Source of the DNA: a bacterium
Lineage (GTDB): Bacteria > Bacillota > Clostridia > Oscillospirales > Oscillospiraceae
Length of the DNA stretch: 34,416 nt
Reading direction: 5' to 3'
Assembly (NCBI GenBank): GCA_029009095.1
Contig: JAQXJT010000016.1
Coordinates: 1 to 34,416, forward strand
Numbering within the stretch: position 1 is the first letter of the stretch; every line of letters starts with the position of its first letter. A program made the translations under genes and the position numbers. The notes beneath the pieces were generated by a model, which searched no databases, was not told the DNA's origin, and was given only the letters and a program-made list of their open reading frames with translations. Shown piece after piece: positions 7,561 to 14,057 of the stretch.

Positions 7561-7579
7561 TGTCCGTGTGTCACGGACA
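7561..7579. promoter_or_regulatory. Inverted repeat in the liv operon leader, possible operator
   Basis: TGTCCGTG and CACGGACA flank a TGT spacer (perfect 8-bp arms), between the promoter and the ribosome site of the binding-protein gene. A further GGACA half-site lies beside it. It could be a repressor operator or an RNA hairpin in the leader. Confidence 0.45.
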
Positions 7580-7606
7580 TTTGTCCTTTCCATGAATGAT
7601 AGGCGT

Positions 7607-7635
7607 ATTATACTCTTTCTGCATAAAAAAAGCAA
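7607..7635 (-). promoter_or_regulatory. Promoter of the liv operon
   Basis: Minus-strand TTGCTT (7630-7635) and a perfect TATAAT (7607-7612) with a 17-bp spacer, 74 bp upstream of the start codon at 7533. Confidence 0.8.
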
Positions 7636-7652
7636 GACTATTTTTCACCAAA

Positions 7653-8837
7653 TTACAGGTATATTATAGATATCGTTTTGTGGAAATCTTCATCACCACG
7701 GCGATGCGCTGCCTCGCTAAAGCCCAAAACGAAGAGATCGTGGGCCCGGCTGCCCAGTTCAAAGATCGCTTCGGCCCTCCCCCCTGTCCTCCGTACGTCG
7801 CCGCCCCGGCTCAAAATGGGCAGCGCGGCGCGCTTTTTCATCTCCCGGAGCAGCGCGCAGCCCCGCTCATTGGCGCACAGGGGGCGGATATAGGGGACTT
7901 CTTCCTCCGCCATGCCTTTCTCCACGCCCAGCGCCGCAGAGAGCAGCGCCCTGCGCAGCCGGGCGAGGGGGTAGCGTTTGGACTTGCAGCCCGCCAGCAC
8001 GCTCTCCCAGCTTTCCCCCACCCGGCTCTGGGCGTAGAGGAGGTTATACAGCCCCTCCCCGGCGTCGCTCAGCCGCTCGAAAGCCGCCCGGGGCAGCATA
8101 CGCAGCCGCGACAGGAGCGCCGTCTCCAGCGTGGCCATGGTCACCATCCTCCCTTCCCGTATCTCCCGTTCCCAGACAGGGAGGCAGCTCTCCGGGGTCA
8201 GCCCCCCGATGCTCTCCCCTGCGCGGAGCCGGGCACGGAGGGCGGAGGCGGAATTCTCTCCCCCATGGCCTCCGTCCGCCCTTTCCACGGTGACACACTC
8301 CATCCCGCTCCCCAGGCGGCGCAGGGCGCGGCAGTACTCCACACCCAGGTTGTTGTTGGGCGGGCGCAGCAGCGCCGCACGCTCCTCCCCCACCGCCGCC
8401 GCCACAGCCCTCTCCCGGGCGGCGGCATAGGACACGCCGCTGCGCAATACATTTAATAATTCCTCCTCCGTCTCCCGCCGCTCCAGCACCGACGCCAGTT
8501 CCCGCAAAGCAGCCACATCGCCGCACTCGCTGCCAAAGGAGAGACAGTCCACCACACCCGTGGCTTCCAGCAGTCCCACCGCCCCCCGGGCAAAGCCCTC
8601 GGCGGAGGCGATGCTCCAGGGCAGGGGCAGCTCCAGCACCAGATCCGCCCCGGCCCGCACGGCGGCCTCCGCCCGGGCGAACTTGGAGAATACCGCCGGC
8701 TCGCCCCGCTGCACGAAATCCCCCGAGAGGACGCAGACCACCGCTTCCGCCTCCGTGAGGGTCCGGGAGCGCTCCAGATGATACAGATGCCCCCGGTGAA
8801 AGGGGTTATACTCCGCCACGATGCCCACAGTACGCAT
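7653..8837 (-). CDS. tmcAL: tRNA(Met) cytidine acetate ligase TmcAL
   Basis: 394 residues, the normal length for this family (YlbM, formerly DUF795). TmcAL activates acetate with ATP and acetylates the wobble cytidine of elongator tRNA-Met, giving ac4C34. The nucleotidyltransferase fold begins at residue 1 with GIVAEYNPFHRGH, containing the HxGH-type ATP site. It continues with VLSGDFVQRGEPAVFSKFARAE and LVLELPLPWSIASAEGFA, all strongly conserved. Start ATG 8837 has AGGAGA 8 nt upstream. It is divergent from ackA with a 122-bp gap. This neighbourhood is recurrent in Firmicutes and pairs an acetate-using enzyme with acetate kinase. No clear terminator separates its end from the liv promoter. 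Confidence 0.93.
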   Translation of the reverse strand: MRTVGIVAEYNPFHRGHLYHLERSRTLTEAEAVVCVLSGDFVQRGEPAVFSKFARAEAAVRAGADLVLELPLPWSIASAEGFARGAVGLLEATGVVDCLSFGSECGDVAALRELASVLERRETEEELLNVLRSGVSYAAARERAVAAAVGEERAALLRPPNNNLGVEYCRALRRLGSGMECVTVERADGGHGGENSASALRARLRAGESIGGLTPESCLPVWEREIREGRMVTMATLETALLSRLRMLPRAAFERLSDAGEGLYNLLYAQSRVGESWESVLAGCKSKRYPLARLRRALLSAALGVEKGMAEEEVPYIRPLCANERGCALLREMKKRAALPILSRGGDVRRTGGRAEAIFELGSRAHDLFVLGFSEAAHRRGDEDFHKTISIIYL

Positions 8838-8857
8838 AAGACTTTCTCCTAAAACAC

Positions 8858-8886
8858 TTGCGTTTTTTCAAAATATCCTGTATTAT
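8858..8886 (+). promoter_or_regulatory. Promoter of ackA
   Basis: TTGCGT (8858-8863) and TATTAT (8881-8886) with a 17-bp spacer, 73 bp before the ackA start. Confidence 0.7.
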
Positions 8887-8959
8887 TTAGCCTTGGGCCA
8901 ATGATAACCAACATTTTATAAAAAAGTTCAGAAATACACAAGACGAAAGGAACGGTAAA

Positions 8960-10150
8960 ATGAAAATTCTTGTCATCAACGCGGGCAGCTCCTCTCTGAA
9001 GTACCAGCTCATCGACATGGAGAACGAGTCTCTGCTGGCCAAGGGCCTGTGCGAGCGCATCGGCATCGACGGCCGTCTGGAGCACAAGCCCCAGAACGGC
9101 AAGCCCGTCTTCGCCTCCGAGATGAACTTCCCCACCCACCAGGAGGCCATTGAGGCCGTGCTGGAGAAGCTGGTCAGCGAGGAGTACGGCGTGGTGAGCA
9201 GCATGAGCGAGATCGGCGCTGTGGGTCACCGGGTGCTGCACGGCGGCGCGGAGTTCACCAAGTCTTGCCTGGTGGACGACGCCTGCGAGGCGGCCATCCG
9301 CAAGTGCTTCCCCCTCGGGCCTCTCCACAACCCCGCCAACCTCATGGGCATCAAGGCCTGCCAGGCTGTTATGCCCGGCACCCCCCAGGTCGCCGTGTTT
9401 GACACCTCCTTCGGCATGGACATGGCTCCCAAGGCTTATATGTACGCCCTGCCCTACGAGTACTACGAGAAGGATTCCGTCCGCCGCTACGGCTTCCACG
9501 GCACCTCCCACCGTTTCGTCTCCGCCCGTGCCCTGGAGCTCACCGGCAAGAAGCCCGGCACCCGCGTGATCAACGCCCACCTGGGCAACGGTTCCTCCCT
9601 CTCCGCCAGCATCGACGGCAAGTGCGTGGACACCTCCATGGGTCTGACCCCTCTGGCCGGCGTGCCCATGGGCACCCGCAGCGGTGACATCGATCCCTCC
9701 ATCATCCAGTACCTGATGACCCAGAACGACCTCAGCATCGACGAGATGATGACCGTGCTGAACAAGAAGTCCGGCGTGCTGGGCATTTCCGGCGTGTCCT
9801 CCGACTTCCGCGATCTGGACAACGCCGCCGCCGAGGGCAACGTGCGCGCCCAGCTGGCTCTGGACAAATTCGCCTACGAGGTGAAGAAGTACATCGGCGC
9901 CTACATCGCTGCCATGGGCGGCGTGGACGTGCTGACCTTCACCGCCGGTGTAGGTGAGAACTCCTCCTCCATGCGTGCGAGCATCTGCGAGGGCCTGGAG
10001 TGCTTCGGCATCAAGCTCGACCCCGAGAAGAACAAGGGCCGCGGCGAGATCGAGATCTCTGCGGACGACTCCGACGTGCGGATCTTCATCATCCCCACCA
10101 ACGAGGAGCTGATGATCGCCCGCGACACGCTGGCTCTGGTACAGGGCTGA
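8960..10150 (+). CDS. ackA: Acetate kinase AckA
   Basis: 396 residues, the usual length. It interconverts acetyl phosphate plus ADP with acetate plus ATP in the cytoplasm, the last ATP-yielding step of acetate fermentation. Family signatures are complete: KILVINAGSSSLKYQLID at the N-terminus (residues 2-19), the HLGNGSSLSA phosphate loop, DTSMGLTPLAGVPMGTRSGDIDP in the middle, and FTAGVGENS near the C-terminus. AAAGGAAC lies 8 nt before ATG 8960. Codons are strongly biased to C-ending forms, more than in flanking genes, suggesting high expression. No phosphotransacetylase gene is adjacent. Two hairpins follow the gene. Confidence 0.98.
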   Translation: MKILVINAGSSSLKYQLIDMENESLLAKGLCERIGIDGRLEHKPQNGKPVFASEMNFPTHQEAIEAVLEKLVSEEYGVVSSMSEIGAVGHRVLHGGAEFTKSCLVDDACEAAIRKCFPLGPLHNPANLMGIKACQAVMPGTPQVAVFDTSFGMDMAPKAYMYALPYEYYEKDSVRRYGFHGTSHRFVSARALELTGKKPGTRVINAHLGNGSSLSASIDGKCVDTSMGLTPLAGVPMGTRSGDIDPSIIQYLMTQNDLSIDEMMTVLNKKSGVLGISGVSSDFRDLDNAAAEGNVRAQLALDKFAYEVKKYIGAYIAAMGGVDVLTFTAGVGENSSSMRASICEGLECFGIKLDPEKNKGRGEIEISADDSDVRIFIIPTNEELMIARDTLALVQG

Positions 10151-10168
10151 GTTTTTCCTGGCATTCCG

Positions 10169-10200
10169 GCAGGGGCGGACTTCCGCCCCTGCTTTTCTTT
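10169..10200 (+). terminator. Terminator of ackA
   Basis: A perfect 11-bp stem (GCAGGGGCGGA with TCCGCCCCTGC) has a 2-nt gap and is followed by TTTTCTTT, 18 bp after the stop codon. Confidence 0.9.
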
Positions 10201-10228
10201 GGCTGCGGCCCCGCCGCCTTCTCCGCGC

Positions 10229-10263
10229 AAAAATCCCGCCGAAAGATTTTCGGCGGGATTTTT
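10229..10263. terminator. Bidirectional terminator between ackA and the PAP2 gene
   Basis: AAAAATCCCGCCGAAA pairs with TTTCGGCGGGATTTTT around a short loop. T-runs exist in both directions. It serves the convergent minus-strand unit ending at 10276 and backs up the ackA terminator. Confidence 0.88.
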
Positions 10264-10275
10264 CTTTTCTCATTT

Positions 10276-10926
10276 TTACTTTCGCAGGTGCTTGCCGCCG
10301 CCGTTGCCAAGACTCTTCGGCAGGGGCAGGCCATAGGTATACACCGCTTCGGGGAGCTTGCGGGAGAGAAAGACGCCGCAGTTCCCGCCGATGGTGCCCA
10401 GGATCAGGCCCACCAGCACATCCGTAGCGTAGTGGACGGAGAGGTAGATGCGGGAGAGGGCGATCAGGAAGGCCAGAATGAACGCCACCCAGATCTTCCG
10501 CTTATCCCGGGAGGCGGTGACGCCCCAGGCCATGGCAAACGCCGCGGTGGTATGGCCCGAGGGGAAGGAGTAGTCGCTCTCCATGGGCTCGCCCAGAAGA
10601 TGCCAGTACTCCTGATAGACGCTGCCGTCCCAGGAGTAGGGCCGGGGGCGGAGCACCAGGGGCTTGAGTATGACATTGGTCATCAGCGCGCCCACGATGA
10701 TCCCCATCAGCATGGCCATGCCGAAGCGGCGGGTGCGGGGCCAGAGGGCGAGAAAGAGCGAGATGCAGATGGACCCGGCGGGGCTGGCCAGCAGGGTGAC
10801 AAAACTCAGCAGCGGGGTAAAGAGCCAGGGCAGCGCCTCGTAGAGCACGTGCACTCCCTGAGCCACAGACAGATCAAAGGACGCAAAGACGGTGTTCAGC
10901 CAGCTGGCGGCGGCGGTCAATTCCAT
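10276..10926 (-). CDS. PAP2-family membrane phosphatase
   Basis: 216 residues with about six hydrophobic segments. All three PAP2 motifs are present: KPLVLRPRP (~87-95), PSGHTTAAFAMAW (~122-134, catalytic-neighbour His) and SRIYLSVHYATDVLVG (~158-173, with the nucleophilic His and Asp). Such enzymes dephosphorylate lipid phosphates. Undecaprenyl diphosphate (BcrC-like) or phosphatidylglycerol phosphate are candidate substrates, but the sequence does not decide. The start ATG 10926 has only a weak AGAGGAA site. It lies 18 bp after the Cys-rich gene and is probably the last gene of the repressor-led unit, terminated at 10229-10263. Confidence 0.88.
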   Translation of the reverse strand: MELTAAASWLNTVFASFDLSVAQGVHVLYEALPWLFTPLLSFVTLLASPAGSICISLFLALWPRTRRFGMAMLMGIIVGALMTNVILKPLVLRPRPYSWDGSVYQEYWHLLGEPMESDYSFPSGHTTAAFAMAWGVTASRDKRKIWVAFILAFLIALSRIYLSVHYATDVLVGLILGTIGGNCGVFLSRKLPEAVYTYGLPLPKSLGNGGGKHLRK

Positions 10927-10944
10927 AGCAGTGATGTTCCTCTC

Positions 10945-11226
10945 TTATTTCTTTTCTTCGGGATGGGCGGCAGCATAGGCCTCCTCGGTCTTTCTGATCT
11001 CCTCCATGAGCCGGCGCTGCACGAATTCCCAGCTCTGCTCCTCATGGATCTTCAGACAGCCGAAGCAGTCCTTGACACCCTTTTTCGTGTAGGTGTAGTC
11101 GCCCCCGCACTCCTCCAGAAAGTACAGCGGGCAGTAGCAGAAGAGGCAGTTCAGCTCCCCCTCCATCTCGTGGCAGGGGTAGTAGCGGCAATCATGATTG
11201 GCAAAAAACTTGTGGGAATTCTCCAA
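10945..11226 (-). CDS. Cysteine-rich small domain protein (PF04071 type)
   Basis: 93 residues from a TTG start at 11226. AAAGGTGG, inside the last codons of the repressor gene, serves as ribosome site, and the two genes are only 2 bp apart. Cysteines form pairs typical of a metal-binding module: HDCRYYPCH, LNCLFCYCPLYFL, EECGG, and KDCFGCLKIH. The C-terminal third is a charged helix ending in Lys. Proteins of this family often occur near cobalamin genes, but none is present here. Metal binding is inferred from the Cys layout; its partner is unknown. Upstream codons cannot be used because they would overlap the repressor. Confidence 0.8.
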   Translation of the reverse strand: MENSHKFFANHDCRYYPCHEMEGELNCLFCYCPLYFLEECGGDYTYTKKGVKDCFGCLKIHEEQSWEFVQRRLMEEIRKTEEAYAAAHPEEKK

Positions 11227-11228
11227 GG

Positions 11229-11828
11229 CTATCCGACCACCTTTCCGAATACGCGAAACTCGTCGCCCTCCCGCACCGGTATGGGCGCGTAGGCGCTGTT
11301 CAGCGAGACCAGCATGGGCGTCCCGCTCCCCGTCTCCAGCCGCTTGCAGAAGCCCTCCCCGTTATGGAGGAAGATGCCGATCTCGCCGCTGCGCAGCGTC
11401 TCCTGCCGCCGCACCCAGACGATCTGCCCGTTGACAAAGCGCGGCTCCATGCTGTCCCCGGCGATGCGCACGCCGAAGTCCGCCTGCGCGGAAACCTCGT
11501 TGCCCGCCTCCACCAGATCGTAGCTGCTCCCGTCCAGAAACTGGCCCGTGCCGGCGGAGACCGCCAGCGTGTAGAGCGGCAGCTGCCGGATCGCCGTGCT
11601 CTCCGGCTCCTCGCTGAGGAAGGCGCGCTGTACGTCGTGGACGCGGTAGAGCTGGCACAATATGAGAAACTGGGCGGCGTTGGGCAGCGTGGTGTCCTTT
11701 TCCCATTTGCTCACGGCCTGGGTCTTGACGCTCCAGCCCCGTTCCGTCAGCATCTGTGCCACCTCGCCCTGGCTCCAGCCCTGCCTTTTTCGCAGCTCTG
11801 CCAGCCGCTTTCCAAAGCTCTTTTCCAT
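11229..11828 (-). CDS. XRE-S24 self-cleaving repressor (HdiR/LexA-like)
   Basis: 199 residues with two domains. The N-terminal HTH (about 5-60, KRLAELRKRQGWSQGEVAQ...TQAVSKWEKD) should bind DNA. The C-terminal S24 peptidase-like domain has the putative Ala92-Gly93 cleavage bond (VSAGTGQF), catalytic Ser126 in GDSMEP, and Lys162 in FCKRL. In HdiR of Lactococcus such a repressor is cleaved after DNA damage and controls umuC. Here the gene is divergent from a Y-family polymerase whose promoter carries a perfect inverted repeat, so the same logic is inferred. Start ATG 11828 has AAGGGG 8 nt upstream. It is co-directional with the Cys-rich and PAP2 genes. Confidence 0.9.
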   Translation of the reverse strand: MEKSFGKRLAELRKRQGWSQGEVAQMLTERGWSVKTQAVSKWEKDTTLPNAAQFLILCQLYRVHDVQRAFLSEEPESTAIRQLPLYTLAVSAGTGQFLDGSSYDLVEAGNEVSAQADFGVRIAGDSMEPRFVNGQIVWVRRQETLRSGEIGIFLHNGEGFCKRLETGSGTPMLVSLNSAYAPIPVREGDEFRVFGKVVG

Positions 11829-11850
11829 GCTTATCGCCCCTTACGCCCCT

Positions 11851-11879
11851 ACTATACCCTTTTTCCGGCCAAATGGCAA
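11851..11879 (-). promoter_or_regulatory. Promoter of the S24 repressor unit
   Basis: Minus-strand TTGCCA (11874-11879) and TATAGT (11851-11856), 17-bp spacer. The palindromic operator is 48 bp further upstream; only a single half-site (GCGAATT at 11911) is nearer, so autoregulation is uncertain. Confidence 0.65.
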
Positions 11880-11923
11880 GGCTTTCCCGGGACAAAAATT
11901 CTCTCACCGGGCGAATTTTCCTC

Positions 11924-11952
11924 TTGAATTCGCTTAATAAGCGAATTATAAT
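11924..11952 (+). promoter_or_regulatory. Promoter of the Y-family polymerase with embedded operator
   Basis: TTGAAT (11924-11929) and TATAAT (11947-11952) have a 17-bp spacer. A perfect inverted repeat AATTCGCTT-AAT-AAGCGAATT occupies 11927-11947, spanning the whole spacer and touching both hexamers, so a bound dimer would exclude RNA polymerase. Extra half-sites GCGAATT at 11911-11917 and GCGATT near 11970 may aid cooperative binding. It does not match the Gram-positive LexA box (CGAAC-N4-GTTCG). Confidence 0.82.
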
Positions 11953-11978
11953 AGGAATTAGCTTGTGAGGCGATTTTT

Positions 11979-13232
11979 ATGGAACCTGTGATTTTTCATA
12001 TTGATGTGAACAGTGCCTTTCTCTCCTGGACGGCGGTAGAGCGGCTGCGGGGGCAGGGGGATTCGCTGGATCTGCGGCAGGTGCCCGCCGTGATCGCCGG
12101 AGACGCGGAGCGGCGGCACGGCATCGTACTGGCCAAGAGCGCCCCCGCCAAGGCCCGGGGCGTGCAGACCGGGGAGCCGCTGTGGCAGGCGGAGGAAAAG
12201 TGCCCGGGGCTGCTGGTGTCGCGGCCGGACTACGCCCTCTATGTCCAGCAGTCCCGTCTGCTGCTCCGGGTGCTGCGGGAGACGGCCCCGGCGGTGGAGC
12301 AATACTCCATCGACGAGGCATGGGCGGACATGAGCGGCACCCGCTGGAGCCGGGGCGACCCGGCGGAGGCGGCGGACCGGCTGCGGCAGCGGATCAAGGA
12401 GGAGCTGGGCTTCACGGTGAACATCGGCGTGAGCAGCAACAAGCTGCTGGCCAAGATGGCCGGGGATTTCCAGAAGCCCGACCGGGTGCACACCCTCTTT
12501 CCCGGGGAGATCGAGGAGAAGATGTGGCCCCTGCCGGTTCGGGATCTCTTCGGCATCGGCCCGGCCACGGAGCGGAAGCTGGCCCGCTTCGGCATCCACA
12601 CCATCGGGGAGATTGCCGTGGCCGATCCGGCCTTCCTCCGCGCCCGGTTCGGAAAGCAGGGGGAGTATATCTGGCACGCCTCCAACGGCCGCTGCAGCGA
12701 GATCGTGAACCCGGAGACGGCGCTCAACAAGGGTTACGGCAACTCCGTCACCACCGACAAGGATGTGTGCGACCGGGAGAGCGCCCACCGGGTGCTGCTG
12801 AGTCTGTGCGAGACGGCAGGGATGCGGATGAGGCGGGACGGACAGTCGGCGGGCGTGGTGGCCGTCCACATCCGGGACAGGCAGTTCCGGGATGTGTCCC
12901 ACCAGCGGCAGCTGATGGCCCCTTCCTCGGTGACGAGGGAGCTGTGGGAGGCGGCCTGCCGCTGCTTTGACGAGCTGTGGAACGGGCGCACTCCCCTCCG
13001 GCAGCTGGGAGTGCAGCTCTCCCGCGTCTCCCCCGACACGGCGCGCCAGCGCACGCTCTTTGACGAACGGGATTTTGAGAGGCTGGAGCGGCTGGACCGG
13101 GCCGTGGACAGCATCCGGGAGAAGTACGGGGAGGGCGCACTCTGCCGGGCCTGCTTCCTCCACGGGGATGTGGCGCCGATGGGCGGCGGACTCAGCAAGG
13201 AGCGGAGGACGGGCATCACCAAGCCGGTGTGA
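11979..13232 (+). CDS. dinB: Y-family DNA polymerase (DinB/UmuC type)
   Basis: 417 residues. It is predicted to be a translesion DNA polymerase. Catalytic acidic residues are visible at Asp9 (FHIDVNSAF) and Asp112-Glu113 (YSIDEAWADMSG). The thumb HhH motif reads LFGIGPATERKLARFGIHTIGEIA. Near the C-terminus QRTLF fits a beta-clamp binding pentapeptide. The N-terminus DVNSAFLSW and the ~417-residue size fit the DinB-like group common in Clostridia. GAGG lies about 10 nt before ATG 11979. It is driven by the operator-containing promoter and faces the S24 repressor, suggesting damage-induced expression. No UmuD-like partner follows; an Asp/Glu racemase gene with its own promoter does. Confidence 0.92.
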   Translation: MEPVIFHIDVNSAFLSWTAVERLRGQGDSLDLRQVPAVIAGDAERRHGIVLAKSAPAKARGVQTGEPLWQAEEKCPGLLVSRPDYALYVQQSRLLLRVLRETAPAVEQYSIDEAWADMSGTRWSRGDPAEAADRLRQRIKEELGFTVNIGVSSNKLLAKMAGDFQKPDRVHTLFPGEIEEKMWPLPVRDLFGIGPATERKLARFGIHTIGEIAVADPAFLRARFGKQGEYIWHASNGRCSEIVNPETALNKGYGNSVTTDKDVCDRESAHRVLLSLCETAGMRMRRDGQSAGVVAVHIRDRQFRDVSHQRQLMAPSSVTRELWEAACRCFDELWNGRTPLRQLGVQLSRVSPDTARQRTLFDERDFERLERLDRAVDSIREKYGEGALCRACFLHGDVAPMGGGLSKERRTGITKPV

Positions 13233-13241
13233 GATCGGCTC

Positions 13242-13270
13242 TTGACGGTTTTTCCGCAAATTGCTACAAT
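13242..13270 (+). promoter_or_regulatory. Promoter of the Asp/Glu racemase gene
   Basis: TTGACG (13242-13247) and TACAAT (13265-13270), 17-bp spacer, starting 9 bp after the polymerase stop codon. The racemase therefore need not be damage-controlled. Confidence 0.75.
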
Positions 13271-13316
13271 AAGTCCATTCCAACCCCGCCCTCGGGTGGG
13301 AGAAAAGAGGCGCGGT

Positions 13317-13973
13317 ATGGGAAAAAAGGTGGCCGTTGTGGCCGGTACCGGGGTGGACACCCGGATGGGCGTGGACTTTCTCGCAGGGCGGGATCCCTCT
13401 CTGGAGCTGATCTGTCACCCGGTGGCCCCCACGCCCCAGGACTGCCATCTGATCCAGCTGCGTAGCCAGCGGGAAAAGGACGAGATCTTCCAGCAGCACT
13501 TCGCCCGGGCGGAGGAGCAGGGAGCCCGGGATTTTTTCCTCTACTGCAACTCCCTGAGCGCCTGCTTCGACTTTGAGACCATGGCGGAGAGCCGGGGAGA
13601 CCGGATCTACACCCCGCTGCAAATTTACCGGGAGCTGGGGCAGCGCTACCGCCGTCTGGCGGTCATCGCCGCCAACAACCAGTCCACCGCGGGCATCGAG
13701 AAGTGTCTCTACGAGCGCAACGGGAGCATCTCCGTCATCGGCGTGGGCTATCTGGCCATAGTGGAGGCGGTGGAGGCCGCCCTCCCCCCCGAGGAGCTGA
13801 TCCGGCGGTTCCGTCTGGCGGAGCTGTGCCGCTATTTTGAGGAAAACGGGGCCGAGGCGCTGATCCTGGGCTGCACCCACTTCCCCTATTTTCAGGAGGC
13901 CCTCGCCGCCCAAACCTCGCTGCCCCTCATCAACCCCGCCGAGGAGATGTACCGGCGGATGATGGCGCAGTAA
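13317..13973 (+). CDS. Aspartate/glutamate racemase family protein
   Basis: 218 residues from ATG 13317 with AAAGAGGCG just upstream; a longer frame from 13242 overlaps the promoter and is rejected. It has the two-cysteine layout of cofactor-independent racemases: Cys77 in FLYCNSLSA and Cys186 in ILGCTHFPYF, one in each half of the pseudo-symmetric fold. The reaction would be L/D interconversion of an acidic amino acid, or a related reaction such as hydantoin racemisation. The first motif CNS departs from the CNT of most glutamate racemases, so MurI identity is not claimed. It stands alone between its own promoter and a strong terminator. Confidence 0.85.
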   Translation: MGKKVAVVAGTGVDTRMGVDFLAGRDPSLELICHPVAPTPQDCHLIQLRSQREKDEIFQQHFARAEEQGARDFFLYCNSLSACFDFETMAESRGDRIYTPLQIYRELGQRYRRLAVIAANNQSTAGIEKCLYERNGSISVIGVGYLAIVEAVEAALPPEELIRRFRLAELCRYFEENGAEALILGCTHFPYFQEALAAQTSLPLINPAEEMYRRMMAQ

Positions 13974-13991
13974 CCTTTTACCCCAACGGAA

Positions 13992-14035
13992 AAGGCCCCG
14001 AGCCGCTCACGGAGCGGCCCGGGGCCTCCTTTTTT
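13992..14035. terminator. Bidirectional terminator between racemase and phosphohexomutase genes
   Basis: A 15-16 bp GC-rich stem (AGGCCCCG-GCCGCTC with GAGCGGC-CGGGGCCT, loop ACG) is followed by TCCTTTTTT on plus and by TTTTCC on minus. It serves both convergent units. Confidence 0.9.
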
Positions 14036-14057
14036 GTTTCGGTGCGAGGGAAAGGTC

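Noticed and set aside
5335-7599. A plus-strand open frame of about 750 codons opposite livH and the binding-protein gene
   Set aside because: It is antisense to well-conserved transporter genes and has a His/Gly/Asp-rich composition typical of shadow frames.
8849-10273. Minus-strand frame of 474 codons opposite ackA
   Set aside because: Acetate kinase has complete signatures on the plus strand, so the opposite frame is a by-product of C-ending codons.
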